Assembly (NCBI RefSeq): GCF_005484805.1
Contig: NZ_CP039432.1
Location: 4,278,001 to 4,342,000, forward strand
Origin: Rhodococcus sp. SGAir0479
Lineage (GTDB): Bacteria; Actinomycetota; Actinomycetes; Mycobacteriales; Mycobacteriaceae
Length of the DNA: 64,000 bases
Direction of reading: 5' to 3'
Shown here one piece after another: positions 1 through 8,163 of this stretch. The translations under genes were made by a program, and so were the position numbers. Every line of letters starts with the position of its first letter. Position 1 is the stretch's first letter. The notes beneath the pieces are model-generated. The model was not told where the DNA came from and did not search any database. It saw nothing but the letters and a program-made list of their open reading frames with translations.

Positions 1-72
1 CGACGGCGGTAGCGTGACCAGCATTCGTGTCGGGGTCTGTCACTCGGTCGTCGAACCGGAGGGGGCGCTCGT

Positions 73-666
73 ATGGGGGCCGGAGCACTGCACAACTCGC
101 ATCGCCGTCGGATTGCCTGCCGCACATTGGCCGTCGCATCCGCACTGGGCGCGCTGGCCGTGGGGATCGCCGGCCAGGCCGCCGCCGATCCCGTCGCGGG
201 GGCGCCCCCGTGCTCGCCGGTCCGGCTGGAGGGAATGTTGGCCGGGGCAACCGCGTCGGTGGCCCCGAACCTCGAGTTGCCGCTCCCGTGCCAGGACGCG
301 GTGGGCGTGGGCTACGTCGGACCGGCGGAACTGCAGGCCGGCGCGCTCGGCTCGGCCGCCGCGGCCGGGCTCGGCAGTCTCGGTCTGCTCGCCGCGAGCA
401 GCATCGACTGGAACAACATCGGTCCCGACAACACCGGTTCGTTCAACCTGGGGTGGGCCAACACGGGCTCGAACAACGTCGGCTCTGCCAATACCGGCTC
501 CGGCAACGTCGGCTCCGCGAACACCGGCTCGGGCAACGTCGGCTCGGCCAACACCGGCTCCGGCAACCTCGGGTCCGCGAACACCGGATCCTTCACCTGG
601 GGGTCGCTCAAGACCGGCATCGGGTCGCTCGCGGCGGGCTCGTTGGGGATCGGCACGCTGAGCTGA
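73..666 (+). CDS. Secreted protein with N-T-G-S-type decapeptide repeats
   Basis: The product has 197 residues. Residues 1-38 look like a signal peptide, with basic R11-R13 and R17, a hydrophobic core and an A-A-A cleavage site before D39, so export is expected. Residues about 114-184 consist of near-perfect ten-residue units of the form N-T-G-S-x-N-x-G-S-A. This N-x-G periodicity is that of the pentapeptide-2/MPTR repeats of mycobacterial PPE proteins, but no PE or PPE N-terminal domain is present. C47 and C73 lie before the repeats and could form a disulfide. The ATG follows GGAGGGGG by seven bases. The neighbouring gene converges on it. A beta-helical envelope protein is the inference; the function is unknown. 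Confidence 0.8.
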   Translation: MGAGALHNSHRRRIACRTLAVASALGALAVGIAGQAAADPVAGAPPCSPVRLEGMLAGATASVAPNLELPLPCQDAVGVGYVGPAELQAGALGSAAAAGLGSLGLLAASSIDWNNIGPDNTGSFNLGWANTGSNNVGSANTGSGNVGSANTGSGNVGSANTGSGNLGSANTGSFTWGSLKTGIGSLAAGSLGIGTLS

Positions 667-691
667 CCTGGACGCGTCCGGTCCGGGGGCG

Positions 692-1696
692 TCACGCCTC
701 GCTGGGGAGCGGGACCCGGGACTGCTCGTGCACCAGGGCATTGCGCAGCGCCGGGGAGCCGGCGAGGGCCGCGGCGCCGCCCGCGAGCACCTCGCAGAGG
801 GTGAACAGCAGGCGGGAGGTGAGCGCGAGCGCGAGCGCGGTGCCCGCATCGGTCACCGGCGTGAGCGCCGCGACGATCACCGCCTCCCGCACCCCGAGAC
901 CCGACGGCACCACGAACACCAGGACGCCCGCGCACATCGCCAGTGCGATCGCGCCGACGGACGCGACCAGCCGGTCGGTGCCGAATCCGCCCAGGCTGGA
1001 GGCGAGCAGCCACAGGTGTACGCCGTAGGCCGTCCAGCTGGCCGCGGACCACCCGAACGCGAGGCCGATCTTGTGCAACGTGAGCGGCCGGTGCAGGCGT
1101 TCGCGCCGCAGCAGCCCGAGCGCGACGTTCACCAGGCGGGTCAGCACCGGCGGGTAGGCGCACACCAGCGCGATCGGTGCCAGCACGAGCACCGCGACGG
1201 CCGCGGTCGTCCCGATCCGGAACAGTGCCGGCAGCCCGGCCAGCCCCACCACCAGCGCGGCCGCGGTGCTGAGCCCGACCGTCACCAGCACCGCGACGAA
1301 CGCCACCGCGCGTGAGACCCCGGCCCGCCGCGCCAGCTCGGCCTGCAGCACGAACGCCCACACGCTGCCCGGCAGGTACTTGCCGAGCTGACCGACCAGG
1401 TAGCAGCGGGCGGCGTCGAACGCGGGGACGGGACGTCCCAGCGCCCCGAGGGTGTGCTGCCACGCCCGGACCGCGGCGCCCATCCCGAGGAGGATGAAGA
1501 TCGTCGACGCGATCAGCGACCACCACGGCAGGTGATGGACGGTGCCGCGCACCTCGGACCACTGCGAGCGCACCGCGAATCCGATCCCGACGAGGATCGC
1601 AATCGTCACGAAAAGGCGAAAACCGTTGAACAGCAAGGTCCGTGCCGGACCCGGCGATGCGGGACGGTCGGCGGAGGGATCGGTGTCGGACGCCAT
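692..1696 (-). CDS. Flippase-type integral membrane protein (LPG-synthase TM family)
   Basis: The 334-residue product has about eight hydrophobic segments and matches by eye the PF03706 family (membrane part of lysylphosphatidylglycerol synthase, also stand-alone flippase-like proteins). The pattern 'QLGKYLPGSVW' near residue 90 and 'VPSGLGVREAV' near residue 255 are the family landmarks. No soluble synthase domain is attached. I start it at the ATG beginning M-A-S-D-T; reading-frame extensions further upstream would run into the LpxA-like gene. It lies 50 bp downstream of that gene on the same strand and may be co-transcribed. Members near glycosyltransferases often move lipid-linked sugars across the membrane; that role here is inferred. 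Confidence 0.75.
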   Translation of the reverse strand: MASDTDPSADRPASPGPARTLLFNGFRLFVTIAILVGIGFAVRSQWSEVRGTVHHLPWWSLIASTIFILLGMGAAVRAWQHTLGALGRPVPAFDAARCYLVGQLGKYLPGSVWAFVLQAELARRAGVSRAVAFVAVLVTVGLSTAAALVVGLAGLPALFRIGTTAAVAVLVLAPIALVCAYPPVLTRLVNVALGLLRRERLHRPLTLHKIGLAFGWSAASWTAYGVHLWLLASSLGGFGTDRLVASVGAIALAMCAGVLVFVVPSGLGVREAVIVAALTPVTDAGTALALALTSRLLFTLCEVLAGGAAALAGSPALRNALVHEQSRVPLPSEA

Positions 1697-1746
1697 CCGA
1701 GTCCACTTCTCGAGGATTCGTGGGACTCCTCGACCATAGCAACGGG

Positions 1747-2469
1747 TCAGGCCGGGCCCGGGAAGTCGAGAGGCTTCCGGGCGAGCGCGCGCCATCGCTC
1801 GAAGGCCGGTGCCAGCGCCGACGGAACGGTCGTCTCGGGCGCTCCCGGTGCGAACAGCCGGTCGACGGCGTCGATGTCGGCGTCCGCGATTCCCGAGCGG
1901 CCCATCCCGATCCGGTTGACGCCGCGCAGCGCGACCGGGTTGCCGAACACCTTCGCGTACGGCGGGACGTCCTTGACGACGACGGTGCCCATCCCGGTCA
2001 CCGCGCCCGACCCGATGACGAGGTGCTGGTGCACGACCGTGTGCATGCCCACGGTGACGTCGTCGCCCACGGTCACGTGGCCGGCGAACGTCGAACCCGC
2101 GGAGACCACGCACCGGTCGCCCACCCGGACGTCGTGCTCGATCGCGACGCGGTTCATGACGAAACACCCGGCGCCCACGGTCGTCTCGCGCTGGCTGCCG
2201 TGGTGCACCGTCGAAAGTTCCCGAATCGTGGTGCCGGGACCGATGACGATGCCGCGGTGCGGCGCCGGGTCCGACCACCGCGTGGGGTGCTCGGCACCGA
2301 GGATCTCCGGGGGTGCGCCCAGCACGACGCCCGCACCGATCCAGCAGCGGTCGCCGACGGTGAGCGGACCGGTCAGTACCGCGTGGGGGCCGACGATCAC
2401 GTGGTCACCGAGGACGACACCGTCGCCGAGCACGGCGGTCCGATGGATGTGGCACTTCTTCCCGAACAT
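1747..2469 (-). CDS. LpxA-like hexapeptide-repeat acyltransferase
   Basis: The 240-residue protein is a left-handed beta-helix acyltransferase of the LpxA type. H112 (in 'AIEHD'), H131 ('AGHV') and H147 ('VHQH') have exactly the spacing of E. coli LpxA H125, H144 and H160 (19 and 16 residues), and the 'DVPPY' and 'GN-x5-GVN' segments of LpxA follow. LpxA transfers an acyl chain from acyl carrier protein to position 3 of UDP-GlcNAc or its 3-amino form. The site equivalent to the chain-length ruler G173 is M160, which in known LpxA proteins goes with shorter chains. I prefer the ATG at 2469, preceded by AAAGGA, over one 13 codons upstream. It is divergent from the aminotransferase gene at 2599. 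Confidence 0.85.
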   Translation of the reverse strand: MFGKKCHIHRTAVLGDGVVLGDHVIVGPHAVLTGPLTVGDRCWIGAGVVLGAPPEILGAEHPTRWSDPAPHRGIVIGPGTTIRELSTVHHGSQRETTVGAGCFVMNRVAIEHDVRVGDRCVVSAGSTFAGHVTVGDDVTVGMHTVVHQHLVIGSGAVTGMGTVVVKDVPPYAKVFGNPVALRGVNRIGMGRSGIADADIDAVDRLFAPGAPETTVPSALAPAFERWRALARKPLDFPGPA

Positions 2470-2598
2470 CGTGCGGTGGGTCCTTTCGGGGGTGGCGGAG
2501 GCTGGCACTTCGCTACGCTCGGACGATGACCACCGGCCGTTCGCGGAGTGTCGCGAACTGAATCTGCGTCGCGACCGAATCTATCGGAGGTGCGATCG

Positions 2599-3705
2599 GT
2601 GATTGCGATATCGAGCGTCGAGTTCGGCCCGGACGTCGAACGCGAGGTCCTCGACACCCTGCGCTCCGGCAAGGTCGCGCAGGGGCCCAAGGTCGAGCGC
2701 CTCGAGGAGGAGTTCGCGGCGCTGGTGGGGGTCCGGCACGCGGTGGCGGTCAACAGCGGCACGACGGCGCTGGTGGCCGCGTTGCAGGTGCAGGGACTCG
2801 AGCCCGGCGCCGAGGTCCTGACCAGCCCGTTCACGTTCGTCGCCACGCTCAACGCGATCCTCGACGCCGGTGCGACCGCCCGTTTCGCCGACATCTGCGA
2901 GACCGACTTCAACCTCGATCCGGTCGTCGCCTCCGCTCGCGTCACCGACCGGACCCGGGTGCTGCTGCCGGTGCACCTGTACGGCGAGACGGCCGACATG
3001 GGGGCGCTCGTGCCGCTGGCCGCCCGGCACGGACTCGCGGTGGTCGAGGACGCCGCGCAGGCACACGGCGCGACGTTCGACGGCCGCGGCGCCGGCAGCT
3101 TCGGGATCGGCTGCTTCTCGTTCTACGCCACCAAGAACCTCACCACCGCCGAGGGCGGGATGATCACCACCGACGACGACGAGGTCGCCGACCGGCTTCG
3201 CATCCTGCGCAATCAGGGCATGCGCGAGCGGTACGTGTACGAGATGGCGGGACAGAACTATCGGATGACCGACCTGCAGGCCAGCCTCGCGCTGCCGCAG
3301 ATGGCGTCGTACCCGGAACAGGTGGCGGCGCGGCGCCGGAACGCGAAGGCGCTGCGTGCCGGCCTCGAGGACGTCGCCGGGGTGACGGTGCCCAGCGAGC
3401 AACCCGGCCGCGAGCACGTGTGGCACCAGTTCACGTTGCTGCTGGACGAGGCGGCACCGATCGACCGCGAGACCCTGGCCGCCCGGCTGGTCGAACGCGG
3501 CGTCGGCACCGGCATCTACTACCCCCGGCCCGTCTACGACTATCCGTGCTATCGCGAGCATCCGCGGGTGGTGGTCGAGGACACTCCCGTTGCGTCGTCG
3601 GTGGCGGCGCGCTGCCTGAGCATCCCCGTCCACGCGCGTCTCTCCGAGGCGGACGTGGACACGGTCGTCGACGCGGTCCGCGGCGCGATGGAGGCGCGGC
3701 GGTGA
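2599..3705 (+). CDS. DegT/DnrJ/EryC1/StrS sugar aminotransferase (GnnB/WbpE-like)
   Basis: The 368-residue PLP enzyme has the family motifs in order: 'NSGTTAL' (52-58, phosphate binding), D151 in 'VVEDAAQAHG' for the pyridine nitrogen, and the Schiff-base lysine K179 in 'FYATKNLTTAEGG'. Such enzymes transaminate keto-sugar nucleotides, usually with glutamate as donor. The GTG start follows GGAGG by eight bases and was chosen over an ATG 17 codons upstream that lacks a binding site. The stop overlaps the start of the oxidoreductase gene (GTGA), so the two are translationally coupled. With that partner and the LpxA-like gene, the likely product is a 3-amino sugar nucleotide. The exact sugar is not readable from sequence. 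Confidence 0.88.
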   Translation: MIAISSVEFGPDVEREVLDTLRSGKVAQGPKVERLEEEFAALVGVRHAVAVNSGTTALVAALQVQGLEPGAEVLTSPFTFVATLNAILDAGATARFADICETDFNLDPVVASARVTDRTRVLLPVHLYGETADMGALVPLAARHGLAVVEDAAQAHGATFDGRGAGSFGIGCFSFYATKNLTTAEGGMITTDDDEVADRLRILRNQGMRERYVYEMAGQNYRMTDLQASLALPQMASYPEQVAARRRNAKALRAGLEDVAGVTVPSEQPGREHVWHQFTLLLDEAAPIDRETLAARLVERGVGTGIYYPRPVYDYPCYREHPRVVVEDTPVASSVAARCLSIPVHARLSEADVDTVVDAVRGAMEARR

Positions 3706-4670
3706 GCGTCCCGCGCATCACCCTGGTGGGCGCCGGCCGAATGGGCTCGTTGCACGCGCGGGTGCTCACCGAGTCGCGCGCGGTGGAGCTCGTCGGAATC
3801 GTGGAACCCGATGCGGCGCAGGGGCGGACGATCGCGGACCGCTGCGGGGTGCCCTGGGCGCCGGACTTCACCGACCTCGCCGACGCGGACGCCGTCGTGA
3901 TCGCCGCGGCCACCCCCGCCCACTACGACCTCGCGGTCCGGGTCCTCGACCTCGGGAAGCCGCTGCTCGTCGAGAAGCCGCTCGCGGCGACGTACAAGGA
4001 GACACTGGACCTGGTCCAGCGCGCGGAGGCCGCCGACGTGCCGCTGATGTGTGGGCTGCTCGAACGGTTCAACCCCGCGGTGCGGTCGGTGCGGGAGTTC
4101 GCCGGACCGGTGTGTCAGGTGACGGGAATGCGGCACTCGCCATTCGTGTCCCGCATCCCGACCGGTGTGGCCACCGATCTGCTCATCCACGACCTGGACC
4201 TCGCGATCGGGTTCGCCGGTTGCGAGCCGGTCCAGACCCGTGCCGAGTTCGGGTACTTCCATCCCGCGTCGATCGAGAACCGTGCCGAGGACTGCGCCGA
4301 CGCGGTCCTGCGGTTCGAGACCGGCGCCGTCGCCAGCATGTCCGCGAGCCGGCTCAGTCAACGCAAGATCCGGCAGCTGTCGCTGCTCGAGCCCGAACGG
4401 CTGATCGAGATCGACCTGCTGCGCCGCGACATCACCATCTACCGGCATGTCGACGAGGAGATCACCGCGGACGGGGCCGGCTACCACCAGCAGACGATCA
4501 TCGAGATCCCCACCGTCCGGTTCGGCGAGGAGCCGCTGGCCGCGCAGCTCGCGCACTTCGTCGACCTGCTCGGCGGTACCGGAGACGTTGCGGCCGAGCG
4601 GCGTTCGATCCTGCCGCCGCACCGGGCGGTGCACGAGGCCACGGTGTCGGCGCTGTCGGCCGTCGGTTGA
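3702..4670 (+). CDS. Gfo/Idh/MocA sugar dehydrogenase (GnnA/WbpB-like)
   Basis: The 322-residue protein starts with a Rossmann fold ('VGAGRMG', about 9-15), carries the family signature E-K-P at 91-93, and has a conserved 'HDLD' at 163-166 at the expected active-site position. These enzymes oxidise a sugar hydroxyl with NAD(P)+. Paired with the upstream aminotransferase (four-base GTGA overlap) it should supply the 3-keto sugar that is then aminated, as GnnA does for UDP-GlcNAc or WbpB for UDP-GlcNAcA. The GTG start is fixed by the overlap. Downstream a convergent metallo-beta-lactamase gene ends 27 bp away. Confidence 0.85.
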   Translation: MSVPRITLVGAGRMGSLHARVLTESRAVELVGIVEPDAAQGRTIADRCGVPWAPDFTDLADADAVVIAAATPAHYDLAVRVLDLGKPLLVEKPLAATYKETLDLVQRAEAADVPLMCGLLERFNPAVRSVREFAGPVCQVTGMRHSPFVSRIPTGVATDLLIHDLDLAIGFAGCEPVQTRAEFGYFHPASIENRAEDCADAVLRFETGAVASMSASRLSQRKIRQLSLLEPERLIEIDLLRRDITIYRHVDEEITADGAGYHQQTIIEIPTVRFGEEPLAAQLAHFVDLLGGTGDVAAERRSILPPHRAVHEATVSALSAVG

Positions 4671-4677
4671 GGTGGGT

Positions 4678-4695
4678 GGACGCCGGCCGACGTCC
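4678..4695. terminator. Small hairpin between convergent genes
   Basis: GGACG and CGTCC flank an eight-base loop in the 27 bp between the stop codons of the oxidoreductase and metallo-beta-lactamase genes. There is no T-tract, so termination is only suggested by position. Confidence 0.3.
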
Positions 4696-4697
4696 GG

Positions 4698-5738
4698 TCA
4701 GCGGAGGTAGTGCGCCACACCGTCGATGTCGGTGACGTCCACCGCGCCCCGTTGGACCAGCACGTCGAGGTGCGCCGCGGTCTCGATCACCGCCAACGAC
4801 TGCAGCGGTCCGGGAAGGTCGGCGAGGCGCCGCCGGTGGCGCGTCCAGTGCAACCGGTGTGCCACCTCGAGAGCCGTGACCCGTTGCGCCGCAACCGCGT
4901 CGAGGGTGAGTTCGAGCCGGGTGCGGTGATGCTCGATCAGTTCGCGGGCACGTGCGGCGGCGCTCGGCGTCGTGGGGCCGTGCGCGGGAAGCAGCTGCGC
5001 CTCCGGCATCGTCTGGACCAGCAGGAGTGACGACAGGTAGTCCGCCAACGGAAACCGGCTCGCTCCGGCCTCGAGGCCGATCCACGGGGTGATCCGCGGC
5101 AGCACATGGTCTCCCGCGAAGAGCAGCGCCGCCTCCGGATCCCAGAACGAGTAGTGCCCATTGGTGTGGCCCGGGGTGGGGACGGCGACGAGCGTGCGGC
5201 TGCGCAGCTCGATGCGCCGAGTTCCCTCGAGCCAGCGATCCGGTAATTCGACACCGACGGCCGAGACGCCCTGCAGCGCCGCCTGCGCGTCGCGGATCAG
5301 CTCGCTCGCGCCCGCGCGATGCAGCAGGGCGCTCGCGCCGAACGGGGAGTCGGCGTCTTCCGCTGTGCCGAAGTGCCGTTCGACGGTCTCGCGCTCGCCG
5401 GCGCCGAGGCTGATCGGGGTGCCGTGCCGGCGGCGGACCGTCGCGGCCAACGAGTAGTGGTCGGTGTGCCAGTGCGTGATGAGGAACTGGCTGATCCGGT
5501 CCGCCGAGTACCCGATCCGTTCGAGGCTGCGCTCGAGCAGGCGTACGGATTCGTCGGTGGCCCAACCGGAGTCGATCAGCACGACGTCCGGCCCGTCGGC
5601 CACCGCGTACACGTTGATCGCGGGTGGCCCCTCCGGCAGCGGCAGGGGGATCCGGAAGACGCCGGACGCGACCTCGTGGGCGCCGGTGTCGGTCCAGTGC
5701 GCCGGGGCGGTCTGCGGTGCGGCCGAGGGTCGGGTCAT
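4698..5738 (-). CDS. Metallo-beta-lactamase-fold hydrolase
   Basis: The 346-residue protein has the MBL metal motif 'HWHTDH' (89-94), followed by a 'PTPGHTNGHYSFW' segment with the next metal histidine, 'FAGDHVLPRI' with the bridging aspartate, and 'LPAHG' with the last histidine. That is a complete dinuclear zinc site. A C-terminal helical extension of about 90 residues resembles the DUF/LACTB2-type hydrolases that act on thioesters or nucleic acids. The ATG follows AAGGA and was preferred over one 22 codons upstream. The substrate cannot be told. It lies on the same strand as the membrane protein upstream with an 84 bp gap. Confidence 0.8.
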   Translation of the reverse strand: MTRPSAAPQTAPAHWTDTGAHEVASGVFRIPLPLPEGPPAINVYAVADGPDVVLIDSGWATDESVRLLERSLERIGYSADRISQFLITHWHTDHYSLAATVRRRHGTPISLGAGERETVERHFGTAEDADSPFGASALLHRAGASELIRDAQAALQGVSAVGVELPDRWLEGTRRIELRSRTLVAVPTPGHTNGHYSFWDPEAALLFAGDHVLPRITPWIGLEAGASRFPLADYLSSLLLVQTMPEAQLLPAHGPTTPSAAARARELIEHHRTRLELTLDAVAAQRVTALEVAHRLHWTRHRRRLADLPGPLQSLAVIETAAHLDVLVQRGAVDVTDIDGVAHYLR

Positions 5739-5822
5739 TCGGGCGGTCCTTCGTGGTCGGTGCCGCGACCATCGCACGCCGCGATCGTCCTCGTCGGCCG
5801 GCACCCGGTCAGTGGGACGGGC

Positions 5823-8051
5823 TCAGGCGGTTTCTTCCACCGCGTCGCCGGGACGGTGCGGCTCGGGCTCGCCGACGACGTGCCGTTCCCGTCGTCGGCG
5901 CACCACCACCGCCGCCCCTTGCCCGAGGGCGACGAGCATCCCGACGCCCGCGAGCGTCCAGCCGAGTGTGCTTCCCGGCGGCGCGAATTCGAGAGTCAGG
6001 GTGGCGGACGAGTCGCCGCTGTCGGGCAGCTCCACCTGCAGCAGCCCGCCCGGAGTCTCGGTGACGTCCACCGCTCGCCCGTCCACGGACGCCGCCCAGC
6101 CCGGCCACGCCAGCAGCGCGAAGGTCGCCGTGCCGGAACCGGTGTACGTGACCGTCTCGCGGGTGTCGGTGGAGGCGACGTCGCCGGTGACCTCGAGCCC
6201 CGGCGTGGTCGCGGACAGCCGGCCGTCCGGCCACGGCTGCGGGGCGGTGCGGGTGCCCACGGTGACCCCGCGCTCGACGCGGACGTCCCAGGTGTCGGCC
6301 GGCAGGGCGTCCAGCGCGCGGGTGCCGCCATAGGGTCCGCTGTTCTGCACGACGACGGTGTCGATGCGCATCGCGTCCAGCCACGACACCCCGGTGCCCG
6401 GCGCCTCGGCGCGCAGCAGATCCACCCCGTCGGGGCATTCGACGCCGCCGTAGTAGTTGAGGCACAGCGCCGCGACGAAGGTGCCGAAGCTGATGCCCGC
6501 GTAGTTGTTCACCGCCCGCACCCCCGCCGGCTGGTAGAGGCTGCCGAACAGGATGTCGCCCCACTGTCCGGTGGGGTCGTCCGGGTCGATGTTCTCGGGG
6601 TGGGCGACGACGAACGTGGTGCCCGGATAGCGGCCGTCGAAGTGCTCCTCGAGGAACGCGACCTGGCGCGGGAACCGCCACGGCGTGACGTTGTCGTTGC
6701 CGGTGAACCACAGGTGAGTCTGGGCGGCCTGGGCCACCACGATGCCCGCGGCGAGGGTCCCGGCGAACAGGCGGGGACGCCGGAACGCGACGAGCAATGC
6801 GGCCCCGGTGAGGACCACCGTGAGCGCGAGCGCGGCGAGATGGATGCCGACGTCCTCGGGAACCTCGGCCCACGAGAGATAGAACTGCAGCAGCACCAGG
6901 CCCGCGGTCAGGCCCAGCCGCAGCCTCCGGCGGTCGCGCGCCGGCCCCGCCGACAGCGCGACCGCCGTGACCACCAGCACCGGCAGCTGGCCGTACTCGA
7001 GCAGCCGCGCGGGCCACCGGAACAACCACAGATTCGACGGCCCCAGCAGCAGCACCAGATAGATCCCGCCGAACACAGCCGGCGAGACCGCGCTGCGGCC
7101 CAGCCGGCGCAGCGCCCCCCACCGGATCCACGGCGCGAGCGGCACCAGGAACCACACCAGGTACGTCAACGGCACCGTCGCGACGGCCGACCCGAACAGC
7201 GGCCCGAACGGCTGATTGGACAACGCGGACAGATTGATCAGATTCCCGAGCCCCGGCCGGAGGGTGCCGTCGTTGCTGACGCCGGTCTGGGTGCGGACCG
7301 AGACGTCGGTGGTGAACACGAGCGGCAGGTAGACGATGAGCGAGAGCAGTGCGATCGCCACCCCGCTCACCAGGAGCGAGCGGACAGCCGGATATCGGCG
7401 TGCCGCAACGCACTCGGCGATCACTGCCACGAACACGACCCCCACCCCGACCGCGCCGTACGGGTTGCCGGACGTCATCGCCAGGACGCCGAACACGATC
7501 GGTACCAGCGGATTGGTCCGGCCCGCCGCGCTGGCCCGCGCCGACCACCACACGTGCGGGATCCACGCGAACGCGATCAATCCGGACGCCCACGTGGACG
7601 CGTCGAAGTAGAGGGTGTAGCCCGCGAACGGCATTGCCAGCCCGGCGACGAACGCCATCGCCCGGTTCGCGCCGTACTGGCGGGCCAGCACGTACACTCC
7701 CACCGCGAGCAGCGCGAGGAACTGCATCTTGACGAGCGTCATGCCGATCGCGAGACTCGGAACGAGCGCGACCAGAACCGATTCGGCGAGCAGTACCGGG
7801 TTGTAGGTGCCGTACAACGCCTCGGCGGTGACGTTGCCGCCGGCCCACATCTCCGGCAGCAGCGTCGGCCACGAGCCGGACAGGATCCGCTCCCCGATGG
7901 TGTGCCAGGTCGGCGCGAACGCCGCCGCGCTGTCGTCCCAGTAGTAGAACCAGCGATTCGACAGCAACGGAACCGCCGTGAGCACCGCGACGACCGCCGC
8001 CAGCAGGAGCGGCGGCGTTACGCGGTGGCGCAGCGTCGGTTCAGAAGTCAC
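5823..8051 (-). CDS. Large polytopic membrane protein with C-terminal extracytoplasmic domain (YfhO/GT-C-like)
   Basis: The product is 742 residues. About twelve hydrophobic segments fill residues 10-440; 'WDDSAAAFAPTW' and 'PEMWAGGNVTAEALYG' lie in the first outside loop, where GT-C enzymes carry acidic catalytic residues. A soluble domain of roughly 250 residues follows and a last membrane helix lies near 700-720, with an Arg-rich tail. The layout resembles YfhO-type and arabinofuranosyl/mannosyltransferase-type proteins that use polyprenyl-phosphate sugars. The GTG start follows GAGGA; there is no better ATG. It is divergent from the glycosyltransferase at 8164, so a shared lipid-linked sugar pathway is plausible but inferred. 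Confidence 0.7.
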   Translation of the reverse strand: MTSEPTLRHRVTPPLLLAAVVAVLTAVPLLSNRWFYYWDDSAAAFAPTWHTIGERILSGSWPTLLPEMWAGGNVTAEALYGTYNPVLLAESVLVALVPSLAIGMTLVKMQFLALLAVGVYVLARQYGANRAMAFVAGLAMPFAGYTLYFDASTWASGLIAFAWIPHVWWSARASAAGRTNPLVPIVFGVLAMTSGNPYGAVGVGVVFVAVIAECVAARRYPAVRSLLVSGVAIALLSLIVYLPLVFTTDVSVRTQTGVSNDGTLRPGLGNLINLSALSNQPFGPLFGSAVATVPLTYLVWFLVPLAPWIRWGALRRLGRSAVSPAVFGGIYLVLLLGPSNLWLFRWPARLLEYGQLPVLVVTAVALSAGPARDRRRLRLGLTAGLVLLQFYLSWAEVPEDVGIHLAALALTVVLTGAALLVAFRRPRLFAGTLAAGIVVAQAAQTHLWFTGNDNVTPWRFPRQVAFLEEHFDGRYPGTTFVVAHPENIDPDDPTGQWGDILFGSLYQPAGVRAVNNYAGISFGTFVAALCLNYYGGVECPDGVDLLRAEAPGTGVSWLDAMRIDTVVVQNSGPYGGTRALDALPADTWDVRVERGVTVGTRTAPQPWPDGRLSATTPGLEVTGDVASTDTRETVTYTGSGTATFALLAWPGWAASVDGRAVDVTETPGGLLQVELPDSGDSSATLTLEFAPPGSTLGWTLAGVGMLVALGQGAAVVVRRRRERHVVGEPEPHRPGDAVEETA

Positions 8052-8163
8052 GGCGGGCGGTCCTCGTCGTACGGGATTGCGCGGCGGTCGTTTTCCTGTC
8101 TCCGGAGCGTAGTATTCCGGCCAGTGCACGTGGCTGGTACGCGAGAACCGCGGAGGTCGGCGA

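Noticed and set aside
430-625. Short tandem DNA repeats that resemble a CRISPR array
   Set aside because: The repeat period is about 30 bases, all in one open frame, and codes for the N-T-G-S units; there are no unique spacers.
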